Shown here piece by piece: positions 16,666-24,725 of a stretch of DNA of 42,169 nt (position 1 is its first letter; each line of letters begins with the position of its first letter). The position numbers and the translations under genes are program-made. The notes under the pieces were generated by a model. It was given only the letters and a program-made list of their open reading frames with translations. It searched no databases and was not told where the DNA came from. Source of the stretch: Bacillus sp. RO2 (lineage in GTDB: Bacteria; Bacillota; Bacilli; Bacillales; Bacillaceae_I). The DNA lies in contig NZ_JAAXCU010000044.1 in NCBI RefSeq assembly GCF_012911845.1, forward strand, positions 1 to 42,169, read 5' to 3'.

Positions 16666-17298
16666 ATGCTGAAGAAGTCCATGTTGGTTGTTTTTGCCTT
16701 TATTCTGTCGTTCTCTGCTTTACAGCTTGATCCGCAATCTGTATCGGCACTTCCCCCTGGAACACCGTCCAAGTCTCAAGCTCAAACGCAATTAAACTCG
16801 TTGACTGTAAAATCGGAAGGCTCCATGTCAGGCTACTCACGGGATCATTTCCCGCATTGGAGCAGCCAAGGTAGTGGCTGCGATACCCGCCAAATCGTCC
16901 TTCAACGAGATGCTGACTATTACAGCGGTAACTGCCCTGTCTCCTCTGGAAAATGGTATAGTTATTTTGATGGCGTTATTGTGTATTCTCCATCTGAAAT
17001 TGATATTGATCACGTTGTTCCGTTGGCAGAGGCTTGGCGTTCCGGCGCTAATAGCTGGACTACCGATCAGCGACGCGCTTTTGCCAATGACCTCAATGGA
17101 CCTCAACTTATTGCCGTAACAGCAAGCGTTAATCGTTCCAAAGGGGACCAGGATCCATCTACATGGCAACCACCTCGTACCGGAGCCCGCTGCGCATATG
17201 CAAAATGGTGGATTAATACGAAATACCGTTGGGACTTGAGTCTTCAGTCTTCTGAAAAAACAGCATTGCAAACGATGCTTAACAGCTGTTCTTACTAA
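16666..17298 (+). CDS. Secreted HNH (DUF1524-type) nuclease
   Basis: A 210-aa exported protein with a Sec signal peptide (residues 1-~29, ending SVSA). The HNH core has EIDIDHVVPLAEAW (D115, H116), then NDLNGPQLIAV and SVNRSKGDQDP (Asn156), the pattern of secreted DUF1524/GmrSD-C-like endonucleases. Four cysteines (72, 90, 176, 208) could form two disulphides, as expected outside the cell. TAGGAGG precedes the ATG by seven bases. Nutritional or competitive DNA degradation is the likely role (inference). No obvious inhibitor gene lies beside it unless the 17364 gene serves. Confidence 0.85.
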   Translation: MLKKSMLVVFAFILSFSALQLDPQSVSALPPGTPSKSQAQTQLNSLTVKSEGSMSGYSRDHFPHWSSQGSGCDTRQIVLQRDADYYSGNCPVSSGKWYSYFDGVIVYSPSEIDIDHVVPLAEAWRSGANSWTTDQRRAFANDLNGPQLIAVTASVNRSKGDQDPSTWQPPRTGARCAYAKWWINTKYRWDLSLQSSEKTALQTMLNSCSY

Positions 17299-17363
17299 AA
17301 AATTTATGGAGGCTGCAGGTTATGTGCTTTGCAGCCTCGTTATTTAAGAGAGGTGATCTACCT

Positions 17364-17606
17364 ATGGAAAAGCTATCTTCTATTTTTACTGCATCACACG
17401 GAGTCATGACTGCCGAGGTTGGTGTCATCAGCGGCGAACTTGAACTGCGAACTACTTGTGATGAAGATGGAGTTCTCTCGCTTGCCATTACTTATGTAGG
17501 TGCCGCAGAGTGGTACACGTTGCCTGGAGAACGCTATCGCCTGCATGATTTACGGGACCATGAAGTGGTTCATGGGATGCTTGTGAAGGTGTTGGAGCGG
17601 GGATGA
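17364..17606 (+). CDS. Unknown 80-aa protein
   Basis: A small soluble acidic protein (MEKLSSIFTASHGVMTAEVG … VLSLAITYVGAAEWY … LHDLRDHEVVHGML). AGAGGTGAT lies 5-6 bases before the ATG at 17364, so the upstream in-frame ATG at 17322 is not preferred. It is 65 bp downstream of the secreted nuclease and same-strand, so possibly co-transcribed. The family is not recognised. A beta-rich small fold is suggested by the spacing of hydrophobic residues. Confidence 0.55.
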   Translation: MEKLSSIFTASHGVMTAEVGVISGELELRTTCDEDGVLSLAITYVGAAEWYTLPGERYRLHDLRDHEVVHGMLVKVLERG

Positions 17607-17704
17607 GGCAGGTGGCCACTCCTCCGCCAATTTCCCTACTCTTTTCAATCATTTTGACTGTGGACCATGGGAACATACACCATGAAGCACCCTCCACAAA
17701 TACT

Positions 17705-17887
17705 TCAAAAACTTACATTAAACCACCGAACAACAAGAAAAATAGTCACTATCCCCCAAACAGTCGTCCCCATAACAAACCATATTTGTGAGTTTTCTTT
17801 CTTCCCCTGTAGGTTCCTTTTAAAAAAGGAGAGCACCACAACACCAATTACGAAGAAGGCAATAGTAAAACCCAACAAAACATCCAA
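17705..17887 (-). CDS. Two-helix small membrane protein
   Basis: A 60-aa protein with two hydrophobic helices (3-22 and 35-55) joined by a basic loop (FKRNLQGKKENS), starting with TTG. GAAAGG lies ~10 bases upstream. The pattern is typical of small Bacillus membrane proteins. There is no other evidence of function. Confidence 0.45.
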   Translation of the reverse strand: MDVLLGFTIAFFVIGVVVLSFFKRNLQGKKENSQIWFVMGTTVWGIVTIFLVVRWFNVSF

Positions 17888-17932
17888 TTTACATCAACCT
17901 TTCTACAGAATAGAATTGACACATCTCTAACA

Positions 17933-18469
17933 CTATTTCGGGGTCACCGTGCCTGTCCCCTCAATCCAACTCAGCCTATACACATCCGGGTTCCCAAGGT
18001 TCTTCCAGTCTTCAAATCCAAAGCTAGGTTGGTAATACCTAATTAGCAAAGACATGATATTTCCGTGTGTCACGATAACGATATTGTCCGCTTCCGTTTC
18101 ATAAGCTTCTTCTACGACTTGGACAATCCTGTCCATTGCCTCTCTACTTGATTCGCCGCCTTCGAATTTTAGATCTAAATCTTCATAGGTTGCTTCCAAC
18201 TTTTCAAGCCAGTCTGGTAAATCGTCGGAACTAAGTGTACGTTCTGCTAAGCGTTCATCTTTTTCTATTTTTATCCCTCTTTTTTTACCAAGCGGTTCTA
18301 TAGTTTGGATAGCGCGTAAAAAAGGGCTTGAGATGATGCGGTCTATATGTGTGTTGGAAAAATACCTTGCTAACTCTTGCGCTTGCTTCTGTCCCTTTTC
18401 TGTAAGGGGTGATTCTGGAGGTTGCCCTTTGGCTTCGCAATGCCTGATTATGTAGATGTTTTTTGACAT
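17933..18469 (-). CDS. Histidine phosphatase superfamily protein
   Basis: A 178-aa phosphoglycerate-mutase-like phosphatase. The catalytic motif is IIRHCEAKGQ near the N-terminus (RHG-type with Cys replacing Gly). RIISSPFLRAIQTIEPL is the second conserved segment, and the second catalytic His is in VIVTHGNIMSLL. The ATG at 18469 has AAGGGGG upstream. The last residues before the stop (GTGTVTP) are encoded by a copy of the dispersed 19-bp element, so the native C-terminus has probably been replaced. Substrate unknown; broad phosphomonoesterase likely. Confidence 0.85.
   Translation of the reverse strand: MSKNIYIIRHCEAKGQPPESPLTEKGQKQAQELARYFSNTHIDRIISSPFLRAIQTIEPLGKKRGIKIEKDERLAERTLSSDDLPDWLEKLEATYEDLDLKFEGGESSREAMDRIVQVVEEAYETEADNIVIVTHGNIMSLLIRYYQPSFGFEDWKNLGNPDVYRLSWIEGTGTVTPK
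17941..17959 (-). repeat. Dispersed GGGACAGGCACC element inside a gene end
   Basis: Minus-strand GGGACAGGCACGGTGACCC. It encodes the final residues of the histidine phosphatase, with the stop codon just beyond, and lies in the gene's sense orientation. Confidence 0.9.
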
Positions 18470-18541
18470 GAATGAGCCCCCTTTATTCTGGTATATATTT
18501 CTACGAACAGAATGGAAATTTGTTTCAATTTCCATAGAAAA

Positions 18542-18590
18542 AGACGATCCTTTTGCTTCCTTGTCAAAGAAGTAAACGAATCGTCCCTCT
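18542..18590 (-). terminator. Terminator of phoD-tatA-tatC
   Basis: On the minus strand GGGACGAT … ATCGTC closes a ~30-nt loop that contains a second small CTTC/GAAG stem, followed by TTTTTC. It lies 25-70 bp past the tatC stop. Confidence 0.6.
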
Positions 18591-18611
18591 TATTTTTCAC
18601 GCCACAGCATA

Positions 18612-19346
18612 CTAACTGATGGTTGTTGTTTTTTCGGCTCGATGTACCTGTCCCTTCGAATCGTACACCCATCCACATAACAAAATACTAGATTCGTATA
18701 AAAGTACTAAAGGAATAAGAACAAACACTTGGGATAGTAAGTCTGGCGGTGTTATCATGGCGGAGATAATTACCATTGCTAGGTACACGTATTTACGATA
18801 TTTTGTCATCATCATCGGCGTCAAGATACCGAGCTTTGTTAAAAACCAGACAATGGCCGGCATTTCAAATATGAGTCCTAAGGGAATGGTAATCTGGAAC
18901 AAAAACCGAAAGTATTTTTCCGCGGTGAACATGATTTGGAACATACCTTCTGATAGAGCGACTACGAAACCGAAGACCTTTGGGAACACAACAAAATAGC
19001 CAAATGATAAGCCTGCCACAAACAAAAGAAATAATACAGGTATAAAGAGGGCAGTTGACTTTCGTTCGTCATGCTTAAGAGCCGGTTTGATGAAAACCCA
19101 TAACTGATATGCCGCAAATGGAATGACCGCTGCTAATGCGCAAATACTGGCAAGCATAAAATAAACCCAAATTATTTCGGATGGACCGAGAACCGTTAAT
19201 TCTACTTCCGCCCCCTTCATGATCCATTTGTAAACTTTGCCTACTTGGAAGAAGCTGACTAGAAAGATAGAAACGTATATAAAAAGGATCATAAGCAGCC
19301 TTTTTCTTAATTCTGCCATATGTGTGAGAAAAAAAGTCTGTTCCAC
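18612..19346 (-). CDS. tatC: Twin-arginine translocase subunit TatC
   Basis: A 244-aa membrane protein with six spans, the receptor of the Tat export system. Family landmarks: FFLTHMAELRKRLL at the N-terminus, FIKPALKHDERKS in the first cytoplasmic loop, and FEMPAIVWFLTKLGILTP. GTG at 19346 is chosen because AAAGGAGGATG lies just before it; the longer frame to 19412 lacks this. Its position after tatA and phoD matches the B. subtilis tatAd-tatCd pair dedicated to PhoD. The tail (…SKGQVHRAEK…) is partly encoded by a dispersed repeat. Confidence 0.93.
   Translation of the reverse strand: MEQTFFLTHMAELRKRLLMILFIYVSIFLVSFFQVGKVYKWIMKGAEVELTVLGPSEIIWVYFMLASICALAAVIPFAAYQLWVFIKPALKHDERKSTALFIPVLFLLFVAGLSFGYFVVFPKVFGFVVALSEGMFQIMFTAEKYFRFLFQITIPLGLIFEMPAIVWFLTKLGILTPMMMTKYRKYVYLAMVIISAMITPPDLLSQVFVLIPLVLLYESSILLCGWVYDSKGQVHRAEKTTTIS
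18636..18654 (-). repeat. Dispersed GGGACAGGCACC element inside tatC
   Basis: Minus-strand GGGACAGGTACATCGAGCC encodes the residues around SKGQVHRA in the TatC tail. It is in sense orientation, like the copy in the next gene. Confidence 0.8.
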
Positions 19347-19416
19347 AAAACATCCTCCTTTGTGTATGTTAAAAAAAGAGGAGCTATCCACAGAAAGAGA
19401 TAGCCCACTCATTTAT

Positions 19417-19617
19417 TTACAACGCCTTCTCTTCTATCTTTTTGTCTGCGTCTACTGACTCGTTGTCATCTTTCATTAAATCTTTTGTCCCCTTTTTAAA
19501 TTCACGCAGGGTGACGCCGAATGAGCGCCCGATCTCAGGAAGCTTGGTCGGTCCGAAAATAAGCAAGGTAATTACGAGAATAATAATAAGTCCAGGAATA
19601 CCAATATTTTGTAGCAT
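19417..19617 (-). CDS. tatA: Twin-arginine translocase subunit TatA
   Basis: A 66-aa pore-forming Tat component. A short N-terminal helix ([18 protein letters not shown]) is followed by the hinge [13 protein letters not shown], an amphipathic helix and a charged tail, the normal family layout and length. AAGGAGG precedes the ATG. It lies between phoD (16-bp gap) and tatC, so the three form one operon. By context it is TatAd-like. Confidence 0.95.
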   Translation of the reverse strand: MLQNIGIPGLIIILVITLLIFGPTKLPEIGRSFGVTLREFKKGTKDLMKDDNESVDADKKIEEKAL

Positions 19618-19633
19618 TTGTTCGTCCTCCTTA

Positions 19634-21526
19634 TTAGTTTTTAATTAAACCTTGTCCTTGTGTCACATTGATTTTCGCTTCGCCGTTAGGTACTTCACAT
19701 TGCCATAACAGTGATTTGGAAGCGTTAGGTGTTTCAATGTTGTCCACAGAATAAGCAGTCCAAGTAGCTTTAGTGTTAGTCAATTCCAGTAATGTATATC
19801 CGTGTGTTGTACTGTCAAACAGTTCAATCCAAGGATTCTCTGCTTTAACGATTTGTTGAATTTCTTTAAACAAAAGTTCAGCTGTAATCGTTGCTCCTTC
19901 GCTTAATCGGCCTTTCACGATGTCGATAAGTTCTGAGGCAGCGTCGATTGGAATTGGTCCCGACGTGTCTGGTGCTTGGTTTAATGCATTACGGAGCGTT
20001 TCTCTTAAGTTACTTGACGTTACAGAACCTACCATTAATTCTACGCCGTATTTTTCGCTCGTTTTGTCATATTTATATTGAAGGTAAGAGGCTTCAAAAG
20101 TATGGAAGTCCCCTGTGAGCGCTATAAAATTATCAATTTTATTGTTCATGACCGTTTGTGCAATAACATCTCTTTCATATGCAAACCCATCCCAAGCATC
20201 TAAATTCATGTAGCGATTTAGTAATTTTAACTGGGTGATCTGCACTTCATTGCCCCAAATTTTCCAGGTTCCGCCTGCATTTTTTAATTCATTCAAGAAC
20301 CATTCGCGCTGGGTGCTTCCGAGCATAGATCGGTCAGAATTATTAATGCCTTCACATCCACCTGAAATGTAGCGATCTAATGTCCCTTGCCCACACGGGT
20401 GTGCATCTCGATAAAGACGCTCATCTGTTAAAAGAATTGTTGCAAGGTTACCAATTGTAACGGTGCGATAAATTTTAATGGACTCTTCAAAAGACTTCGT
20501 TCCGTCATAAGGTACACGTGCCGGCATGTATTCAAACCAGACTTGATTGGCAATAAGTCTTCTTGCCGGATCAGACTCGGGATTATCGTCTGGTGCTACC
20601 GCAGGATAATACGTGTCATTGGCAAACTCATGATCATCCCAAGTAGCCACCATGCCATGACGCTCATGCAATTTTTGTAAGTCTTTATCTCCACGATACG
20701 TCTGATAAAGCTTACGGTAGTCCTCTTTGGTAAAAGCTTTTGCTTGTCCACTTGGAAGCTTAATTTGTCTATCTTTCAAATTTCCTTGGTAGGCCGCATC
20801 TCCAACAGATTCATAGATGTAATCTCCTAGATGCAAAAAGAACAACATTTCCTCTTCTGCCATATGACCAAGTGCATTAAAATATCCATTCGTGTAATCC
20901 TGGCAAGAAACATAGCCTATCTTTGCAGAGGCAACCTGACTATTATCTACAGGAAGTGTCTTACATGCTCCTGTTTTACTTACATAGCCTTTTTTCGTAA
21001 TAAAACGGTAGTAGTATGTTTGATTCGGTTTTAGTTGTCCATCCAAATCTATACGAACCACATTATCATGATCCTTCCAGATAGGAGAGAAACCTTTGAG
21101 CACTACACTAGAAAAATCCTTTGTTGTACTTACCTCAAACATGACGAATTTCCCTTGTTCAATTGCCTCTGCCAGAGACTCATCATTGTTGGCAGTTGTA
21201 TTTTCTAAATAGTAGATGATATTGCTGGTGATTTCTTCTGTTGAAAGCCCCTCTTCTATGGAAGGTTCCACTCTTGTCCACAACATCATTCCACTAGATG
21301 TTGGGTCACCTGAAGCAACGGATTGAGGAAAGCCTTCCCCTACAGGTTGCAGTCCTTTATAGGGCGTCACACCTTCTGCTGCCAGCGCCTTATTGGAGAC
21401 AAAGGAAGTCAATTTGCTAATCCCTGTCGTTTCCAATGCCACCACTGCTGAACCTGCTAAAAAATACTTCAAAAAAGTTCTCTTAGACGAATCGTATGCT
21501 TCAAATTCCCTTCTGCCATTCTTCAA
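19634..21526 (-). CDS. phoD: Alkaline phosphatase D / phosphodiesterase, Tat-exported
   Basis: A 630-aa PhoD-family metallophosphatase. The Tat signal has SSKRTFLK (13-20) with KR in place of RR, a hydrophobic core and a probable cleavage site after …KALAA (~50). The N-terminal Ig-like domain begins [21 protein letters not shown]. The catalytic domain has [26 protein letters not shown] and LTGDFHTF, the metal-binding and active-site motifs. PhoD enzymes cleave phosphodiesters such as teichoic acid to scavenge phosphate. It is ~45 residues longer than B. subtilis PhoD. It is first gene of the phoD-tatA-tatC operon. Confidence 0.92.
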   Translation of the reverse strand: MKNGRREFEAYDSSKRTFLKYFLAGSAVVALETTGISKLTSFVSNKALAAEGVTPYKGLQPVGEGFPQSVASGDPTSSGMMLWTRVEPSIEEGLSTEEITSNIIYYLENTTANNDESLAEAIEQGKFVMFEVSTTKDFSSVVLKGFSPIWKDHDNVVRIDLDGQLKPNQTYYYRFITKKGYVSKTGACKTLPVDNSQVASAKIGYVSCQDYTNGYFNALGHMAEEEMLFFLHLGDYIYESVGDAAYQGNLKDRQIKLPSGQAKAFTKEDYRKLYQTYRGDKDLQKLHERHGMVATWDDHEFANDTYYPAVAPDDNPESDPARRLIANQVWFEYMPARVPYDGTKSFEESIKIYRTVTIGNLATILLTDERLYRDAHPCGQGTLDRYISGGCEGINNSDRSMLGSTQREWFLNELKNAGGTWKIWGNEVQITQLKLLNRYMNLDAWDGFAYERDVIAQTVMNNKIDNFIALTGDFHTFEASYLQYKYDKTSEKYGVELMVGSVTSSNLRETLRNALNQAPDTSGPIPIDAASELIDIVKGRLSEGATITAELLFKEIQQIVKAENPWIELFDSTTHGYTLLELTNTKATWTAYSVDNIETPNASKSLLWQCEVPNGEAKINVTQGQGLIKN

Positions 21527-21588
21527 TGCTGTTTCCTCCTTCTATGTTGTGTTCGTAACCAGACTAAAGGGTAAAAGTAAACCCGGTT

Positions 21589-21627
21589 TGAATTATCTGT
21601 TACAGGAGAATTAAAAGAATATTACAA
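21589..21627 (-). promoter_or_regulatory. Possible PhoP box array upstream of phoD
   Basis: On the minus strand four hexamers TTGTAA, TTTTAA, CTGTAA and AATTCA sit exactly 11 bp apart, the spacing of PhoP-box direct repeats (consensus TTAACA-like). The sequence match is imperfect, especially in the last. The first three fit best. No clear -10 was found. Confidence 0.4.
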
Positions 21628-21643
21628 GATAGCTTAGGTTAGA

Positions 21644-21662
21644 GGGACAGGCACCATGACCC
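21644..21662 (+). repeat. Dispersed GGGACAGGCACC element
   Basis: GGGACAGGCACCATGACCC, the best consensus copy, ~118 bp upstream of phoD and pointing away from it. It lies just beyond the putative PhoP boxes. Confidence 0.9.
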
Positions 21663-21761
21663 GTTTGTACATTAAAATGTAAATTATTTCCTTGTTACTT
21701 AGGAGTAAGGGACCATACTTTTTGCCTACACACCTTTTCTCCCCACGACATAGTTATAGAA

Positions 21762-21790
21762 TTACTAGAAGATATAGACTATACTATAAT
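21762..21790 (+). promoter_or_regulatory. Promoter of the nitroreductase gene
   Basis: TATAAT at 21785-21790 with a weak -35 (TTACTA at 21762-21767) 17 bp upstream. The overlapping Fur box begins at the next base. Confidence 0.55.
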
Positions 21791-21811
21791 TGAGAATGAT
21801 AATCACAATCA
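21791..21811 (+). promoter_or_regulatory. Fur box
   Basis: Two overlapping 7-1-7 dyads offset by six bases: TGAGAATGATAATCA and TGATAATCACAATCA, the classical 21-bp Bacillus Fur site. It starts directly after the -10 hexamer and would block transcription when iron is plentiful. Confidence 0.75.
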
Positions 21812-21840
21812 TATATTAACTTCAAGAGGGGATGAATCTC

Positions 21841-22398
21841 ATGGAAGCGAACAAATCAACTTTAGCTCAAACCATACGCGAGCGACGTTCTATAAAAGCT
21901 GGATATACAGAAAAAGAAGTAACACAGGAAACCGTACTAGAATTACTGGACGATGCAGTCTGGGCACCTAACCATGGACTACGGGAGCCATGGAGATTTA
22001 TTTTTGTGTCCTCAAGTGAGAAGCAGGGATTTGTTGAGAAGCTAGTAAAAACATTCCCGCCCGAGATGCAGGAAAACAGAAGGAATTATTTCAGTCAACC
22101 GGCTGCCTTCCTAATCATCGTGATGGAAGAAGACCCGAGACAAAAGCAATGGGAGGAGAACTTTGGTGCAGTCAGCTCACTAATTCAGAACTTCCAGCTG
22201 CTTGCCTGGGAGAAAAAGCTTGGCGTTGTCTGGAAAACCAATCCTCATATCTATGATCCAAAGGTTCGTACAATCTTAGATGTACAGCCTGGTGAAAAAA
22301 TTGTTGGATTTTTGCATATGGGATACTTTGAGCAAGTGCCACCAAGACGCGAGCGAAAATCCGCAGGAAGCAAGTTGACAGCTTTTAAGAATGAATAG
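21841..22398 (+). CDS. Nitroreductase family FMN oxidoreductase
   Basis: A 185-aa single-domain nitroreductase of the YdjA/TdsD type. The FMN-binding start is IRERRSIKAGYTEKE (Arg-Arg-Ser), followed by APNHGLREPWRFIF, and near the end EKIVGFLHMGYF. The ATG at 21841 is preferred because AGAGGGG lies 9 bases upstream; the earlier ATG sits on the ribosome site itself. The Fur box implies induction under iron starvation, so a role in ferric-siderophore or flavin reduction is conceivable (inference). It is single-gene with its own terminator. Confidence 0.85.
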   Translation: MEANKSTLAQTIRERRSIKAGYTEKEVTQETVLELLDDAVWAPNHGLREPWRFIFVSSSEKQGFVEKLVKTFPPEMQENRRNYFSQPAAFLIIVMEEDPRQKQWEENFGAVSSLIQNFQLLAWEKKLGVVWKTNPHIYDPKVRTILDVQPGEKIVGFLHMGYFEQVPPRRERKSAGSKLTAFKNE

Positions 22399-22407
22399 GG
22401 CATTGGA

Positions 22408-22444
22408 AAAGACGCTTCCCTACTGAGGGGGAAGCGTCTTTTCA
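22408..22444 (+). terminator. Terminator of the nitroreductase gene
   Basis: AAAAGACGCTTCCC … GGGAAGCGTCTTTT: a 14-bp stem with T tract, immediately past the stop codon. It is symmetric enough to work in both directions. Confidence 0.9.
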
Positions 22445-22527
22445 CTTTAAGTATTGTTTTTTGGTGAGGTATTCAAGGTGGAAGTAAATACTTAGAGGAA
22501 TATATAGGGGTTTATGCAGGAGCCACC

Positions 22528-23049
22528 CTACCTGTTACTTTTACTTTTCATGATGAACATCTCTTTTTCAAGTCTGTTTACCTTATTATCAATGAAGTCG
22601 AAATCGTTCATTCTTAGTTCATTTGTTAATTCAAACTGCCCGCCAATACCGTCAAGTTTTGCTTCAACAGTATTGAAACGTTCGTGCATTTCTGTCTTCA
22701 TGCCTCCCATTTCGGTCTTCATATTTCCTATTTCTGATTTCATGCCTCCCATTTCGGTCTTCATATTTCCTATTTCTGATTTCATGCCTCCCATTTCGGA
22801 CTTCATGCTTCCTATTTCTGATTTCATGTTACCCATTTCAGTGTTCATGCTTCTCATTTCGGTCTTTATGCTTCCTATTTCTGATTTCATGTTACCCATT
22901 TCAGTGTACATGCTTCTCATTTCGGTCTTTATGCCTGTCATCTCTGACCTTAAGCTGGATGTTTCCGATTTTAAATCATTTACATCTCCTCTCATACCTT
23001 TAACTTCTGTATCCAGGCCGATAAGCAGCTCAAGAATTTGTTTTTCCAT
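22528..23049 (-). CDS. Coiled-coil heptad-repeat protein
   Basis: A 173-aa protein. After a 25-residue head, residues ~27-123 are nearly perfect seven-residue repeats (M-K-S/T-E-I/M-G-x), a long parallel coiled coil. The tail (…VEAKLDGIGGQFELTN…IDNKVNRLEKEMF) is a normal helical region. GGAGGTGATAAC precedes the ATG at 23049. Similar short coiled-coil proteins with variable repeat number are common in Bacillus; the function is unknown. The repeat DNA implies recent length changes. Confidence 0.75.
   Translation of the reverse strand: MEKQILELLIGLDTEVKGMRGDVNDLKSETSSLRSEMTGIKTEMRSMYTEMGNMKSEIGSIKTEMRSMNTEMGNMKSEIGSMKSEMGGMKSEIGNMKTEMGGMKSEIGNMKTEMGGMKTEMHERFNTVEAKLDGIGGQFELTNELRMNDFDFIDNKVNRLEKEMFIMKSKSNR
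22697..22948 (-). repeat. 21/42/63-bp tandem repeats in the coiled-coil gene
   Basis: A 42-bp unit (two 21-bp heptad blocks) repeats at 22697, 22739 and 22781. A near-identical 63-bp block repeats at 22823 and 22886. All are in frame, so length change preserves the coil. Confidence 0.85.
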
Positions 23050-23163
23050 GTTATCACCTCCTCTTTTCATTATAGGGGATAGGAGAATAACTATCACGTA
23101 TTATACGAAGAATTCATTTTCCATTTTTGGATGGGGGTGTCGCAGAGACCCACTATTAAAAGC

Positions 23164-23182
23164 GGGTCAAGGTGCCTGTCCC
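23164..23182 (-). repeat. Dispersed GGGACAGGCACC element
   Basis: Minus-strand GGGACAGGCACCTTGACCC, 20 bp downstream of the dimethylargininase-like gene's stop, in that gene's sense orientation. Confidence 0.9.
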
Positions 23183-23201
23183 TGCAACACCAGCTCCCCC
23201 T

Positions 23202-24056
23202 CTACCCACGAAGTATGGGCAGCGTGCAACAACGAAAGGATCCCCCTGATTTAATAATTTCAATGATGTCGACTTCTATTATTTCATAACCTCTCTTCGT
23301 GAGTTCCGCGTTCACCTTAGGATTTACGGGCAGGCTGAAAATTTTCTTATTGCCTATGCTTAGTACATTTGTGCCAAGGGTGAACTGTTCGTCTCTTGTT
23401 ACTTCGATTAATTCAAACTGCGACGAGAGAATGTCTATCTCTTGCTGTGTAAAAGCTTCTGCATAGTAAAGTGCTTCTGTCGGTGAAATGATGTTGAACA
23501 CACAATCCAAATGTAAGTATTTTTCTTTAAAAGGCACCTTTACTACTTTATAATGCGGCAGGATGCTTTGAAGATGTTCAATTGCTGCTACATTTGTTCG
23601 GTTGCTCAAACCAACATACACCGTTTCGCCATGGATGATGACATCTCCGCCTTCTATCATGTCCCCCTTTAAATTTAAATAAGAAATTTCTTGTTGCTCT
23701 AACATACGTTTTAAGACATCTTCTTCCCCTTGTCTTATTTTATTGGCCATTTCCGCAACAAATAGGATATTTCCAAGGGTGAAGCCAATATCTCGTGTGA
23801 ATACTTGCTCCGGGAACATTTTCATTGCAGGCAGGAGGATAACTTCCACTCCATGTTCCTCCAATTTATCCACGAACTTTTTATGCTGCGCCATGGCAAT
23901 TTCAATATGAATGCCTTCATTCTTAAACTTTTCCTGTGTTTCATTAATAACCTCTCGGATGGTCATATATTCAGGTTTGCACAGAATCACTTTGCGCAAC
24001 ATATCATATTCACTATTTGCATGCGGCCGCATTGATTCATTGGAAATGAAAGACAT
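23202..24056 (-). CDS. Dimethylarginine dimethylaminohydrolase-like / arginine deiminase family
   Basis: A 284-aa amidinotransferase-fold hydrolase similar to B. subtilis YkgA. Conserved active-site elements: FTRDIG (86-91), EGGD (135-138), His182 in LHLDCVF, and the catalytic cysteine in GGSFRCC (276/277). This is the DDAH/ADI pentein fold, which cleaves guanidino or methylguanidino groups from arginine-like substrates. A ribosome site AAAGGGGG lies just before the ATG. Monocistronic by position. The exact substrate is not predictable from sequence alone. Confidence 0.85.
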   Translation of the reverse strand: MSFISNESMRPHANSEYDMLRKVILCKPEYMTIREVINETQEKFKNEGIHIEIAMAQHKKFVDKLEEHGVEVILLPAMKMFPEQVFTRDIGFTLGNILFVAEMANKIRQGEEDVLKRMLEQQEISYLNLKGDMIEGGDVIIHGETVYVGLSNRTNVAAIEHLQSILPHYKVVKVPFKEKYLHLDCVFNIISPTEALYYAEAFTQQEIDILSSQFELIEVTRDEQFTLGTNVLSIGNKKIFSLPVNPKVNAELTKRGYEIIEVDIIEIIKSGGSFRCCTLPILRG

Positions 24057-24266
24057 GTTAATCCCCCTTTAACTAAATAATGTTTATATTGTTACCTAGT
24101 AAAAGGTTTTTAATTGGCAAAGAGAACGGTTTTCTTTTTCCTGGTAGTAGCATAGGAAAGAGCACCTCCACTTGCACAAACTTCCAGAATAACCTCTCCT
24201 TCTTTACCTATACTAACTATGTGTGCGTGACAAAATGGATAAAGAAACAAAAAGTGAGGGGTTAAC

Positions 24267-24680
24267 TTGGCGAAAAAAGAGGAAAACGTATCCACCGATG
24301 ATGCAGTAATGCAGATGCTGCTTGATCTAACAGATAAAGACGGTGTGGAAATTGGAATCACGTTAAACATTAATGGAACAGTAGTAGCAGGAACGCTGGT
24401 TGGTCCCCACACTTATTACGAGGGAATCATTCAATCTGCAGATGGTATAGAAAATAGTACCCTGTCTCGCGTTCTACATAAAAAATTTACTGATCTTAAA
24501 GAGGCCTATATCAGTGAGCGGCAAGAAGAAGAGGAAAAGAAAAAGCAGGATATGATTGCTACGTTTATTCATTTGAAAGATGCGGTGTATATTTCTGCGA
24601 ACGCGCAATCTCCTTTCAAAAGTCACACTTGGTGGCGTGGAAGAATTGATTCCATTGATGGGTTTTCTTTTAAGCTTTAA
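24267..24680 (+). CDS. gvpU: GvpU-like gas-vesicle accessory protein
   Basis: A 137-aa protein. The pattern GVEIGITLNINGTVVAGTL … YYEGI … FIHLKDAVYISANAQ … WWRGRIDSIDGFSF matches GvpU of gas-vesicle clusters in Priestia megaterium. Starts with TTG preceded by GAGGGG. The middle has a run of E/K residues (RQEEEEKKKQD). No other gas-vesicle gene is in the window, so it is a solitary homologue and may have another role. The MFS gene follows 45 bp later. Confidence 0.75.
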   Translation: MAKKEENVSTDDAVMQMLLDLTDKDGVEIGITLNINGTVVAGTLVGPHTYYEGIIQSADGIENSTLSRVLHKKFTDLKEAYISERQEEEEKKKQDMIATFIHLKDAVYISANAQSPFKSHTWWRGRIDSIDGFSFKL

Positions 24681-24725
24681 GCAATTGAACTTATTAATCG
24701 TAGACATGACGATGGAGGGGTAGAG

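Noticed and set aside
16837-17271. 144-aa minus-strand ORF in the nuclease gene
   Set aside because: It is antisense to a well-supported secreted nuclease and shows no ribosome site.
22514-23254. 246-aa plus-strand ORF of repeated MPPISVF-type residues
   Set aside because: It is the antisense shadow of the coiled-coil repeats; the minus-strand gene has the ribosome site and heptad pattern.
24110-24412. Minus-strand ORF overlapping the GvpU-like gene
   Set aside because: Its tail (…CASGGALSYATTRKKK) looks protein-like and has AGAAGGAGAGG upstream, but no usual start codon is suitably placed. A very short peptide is not excluded.
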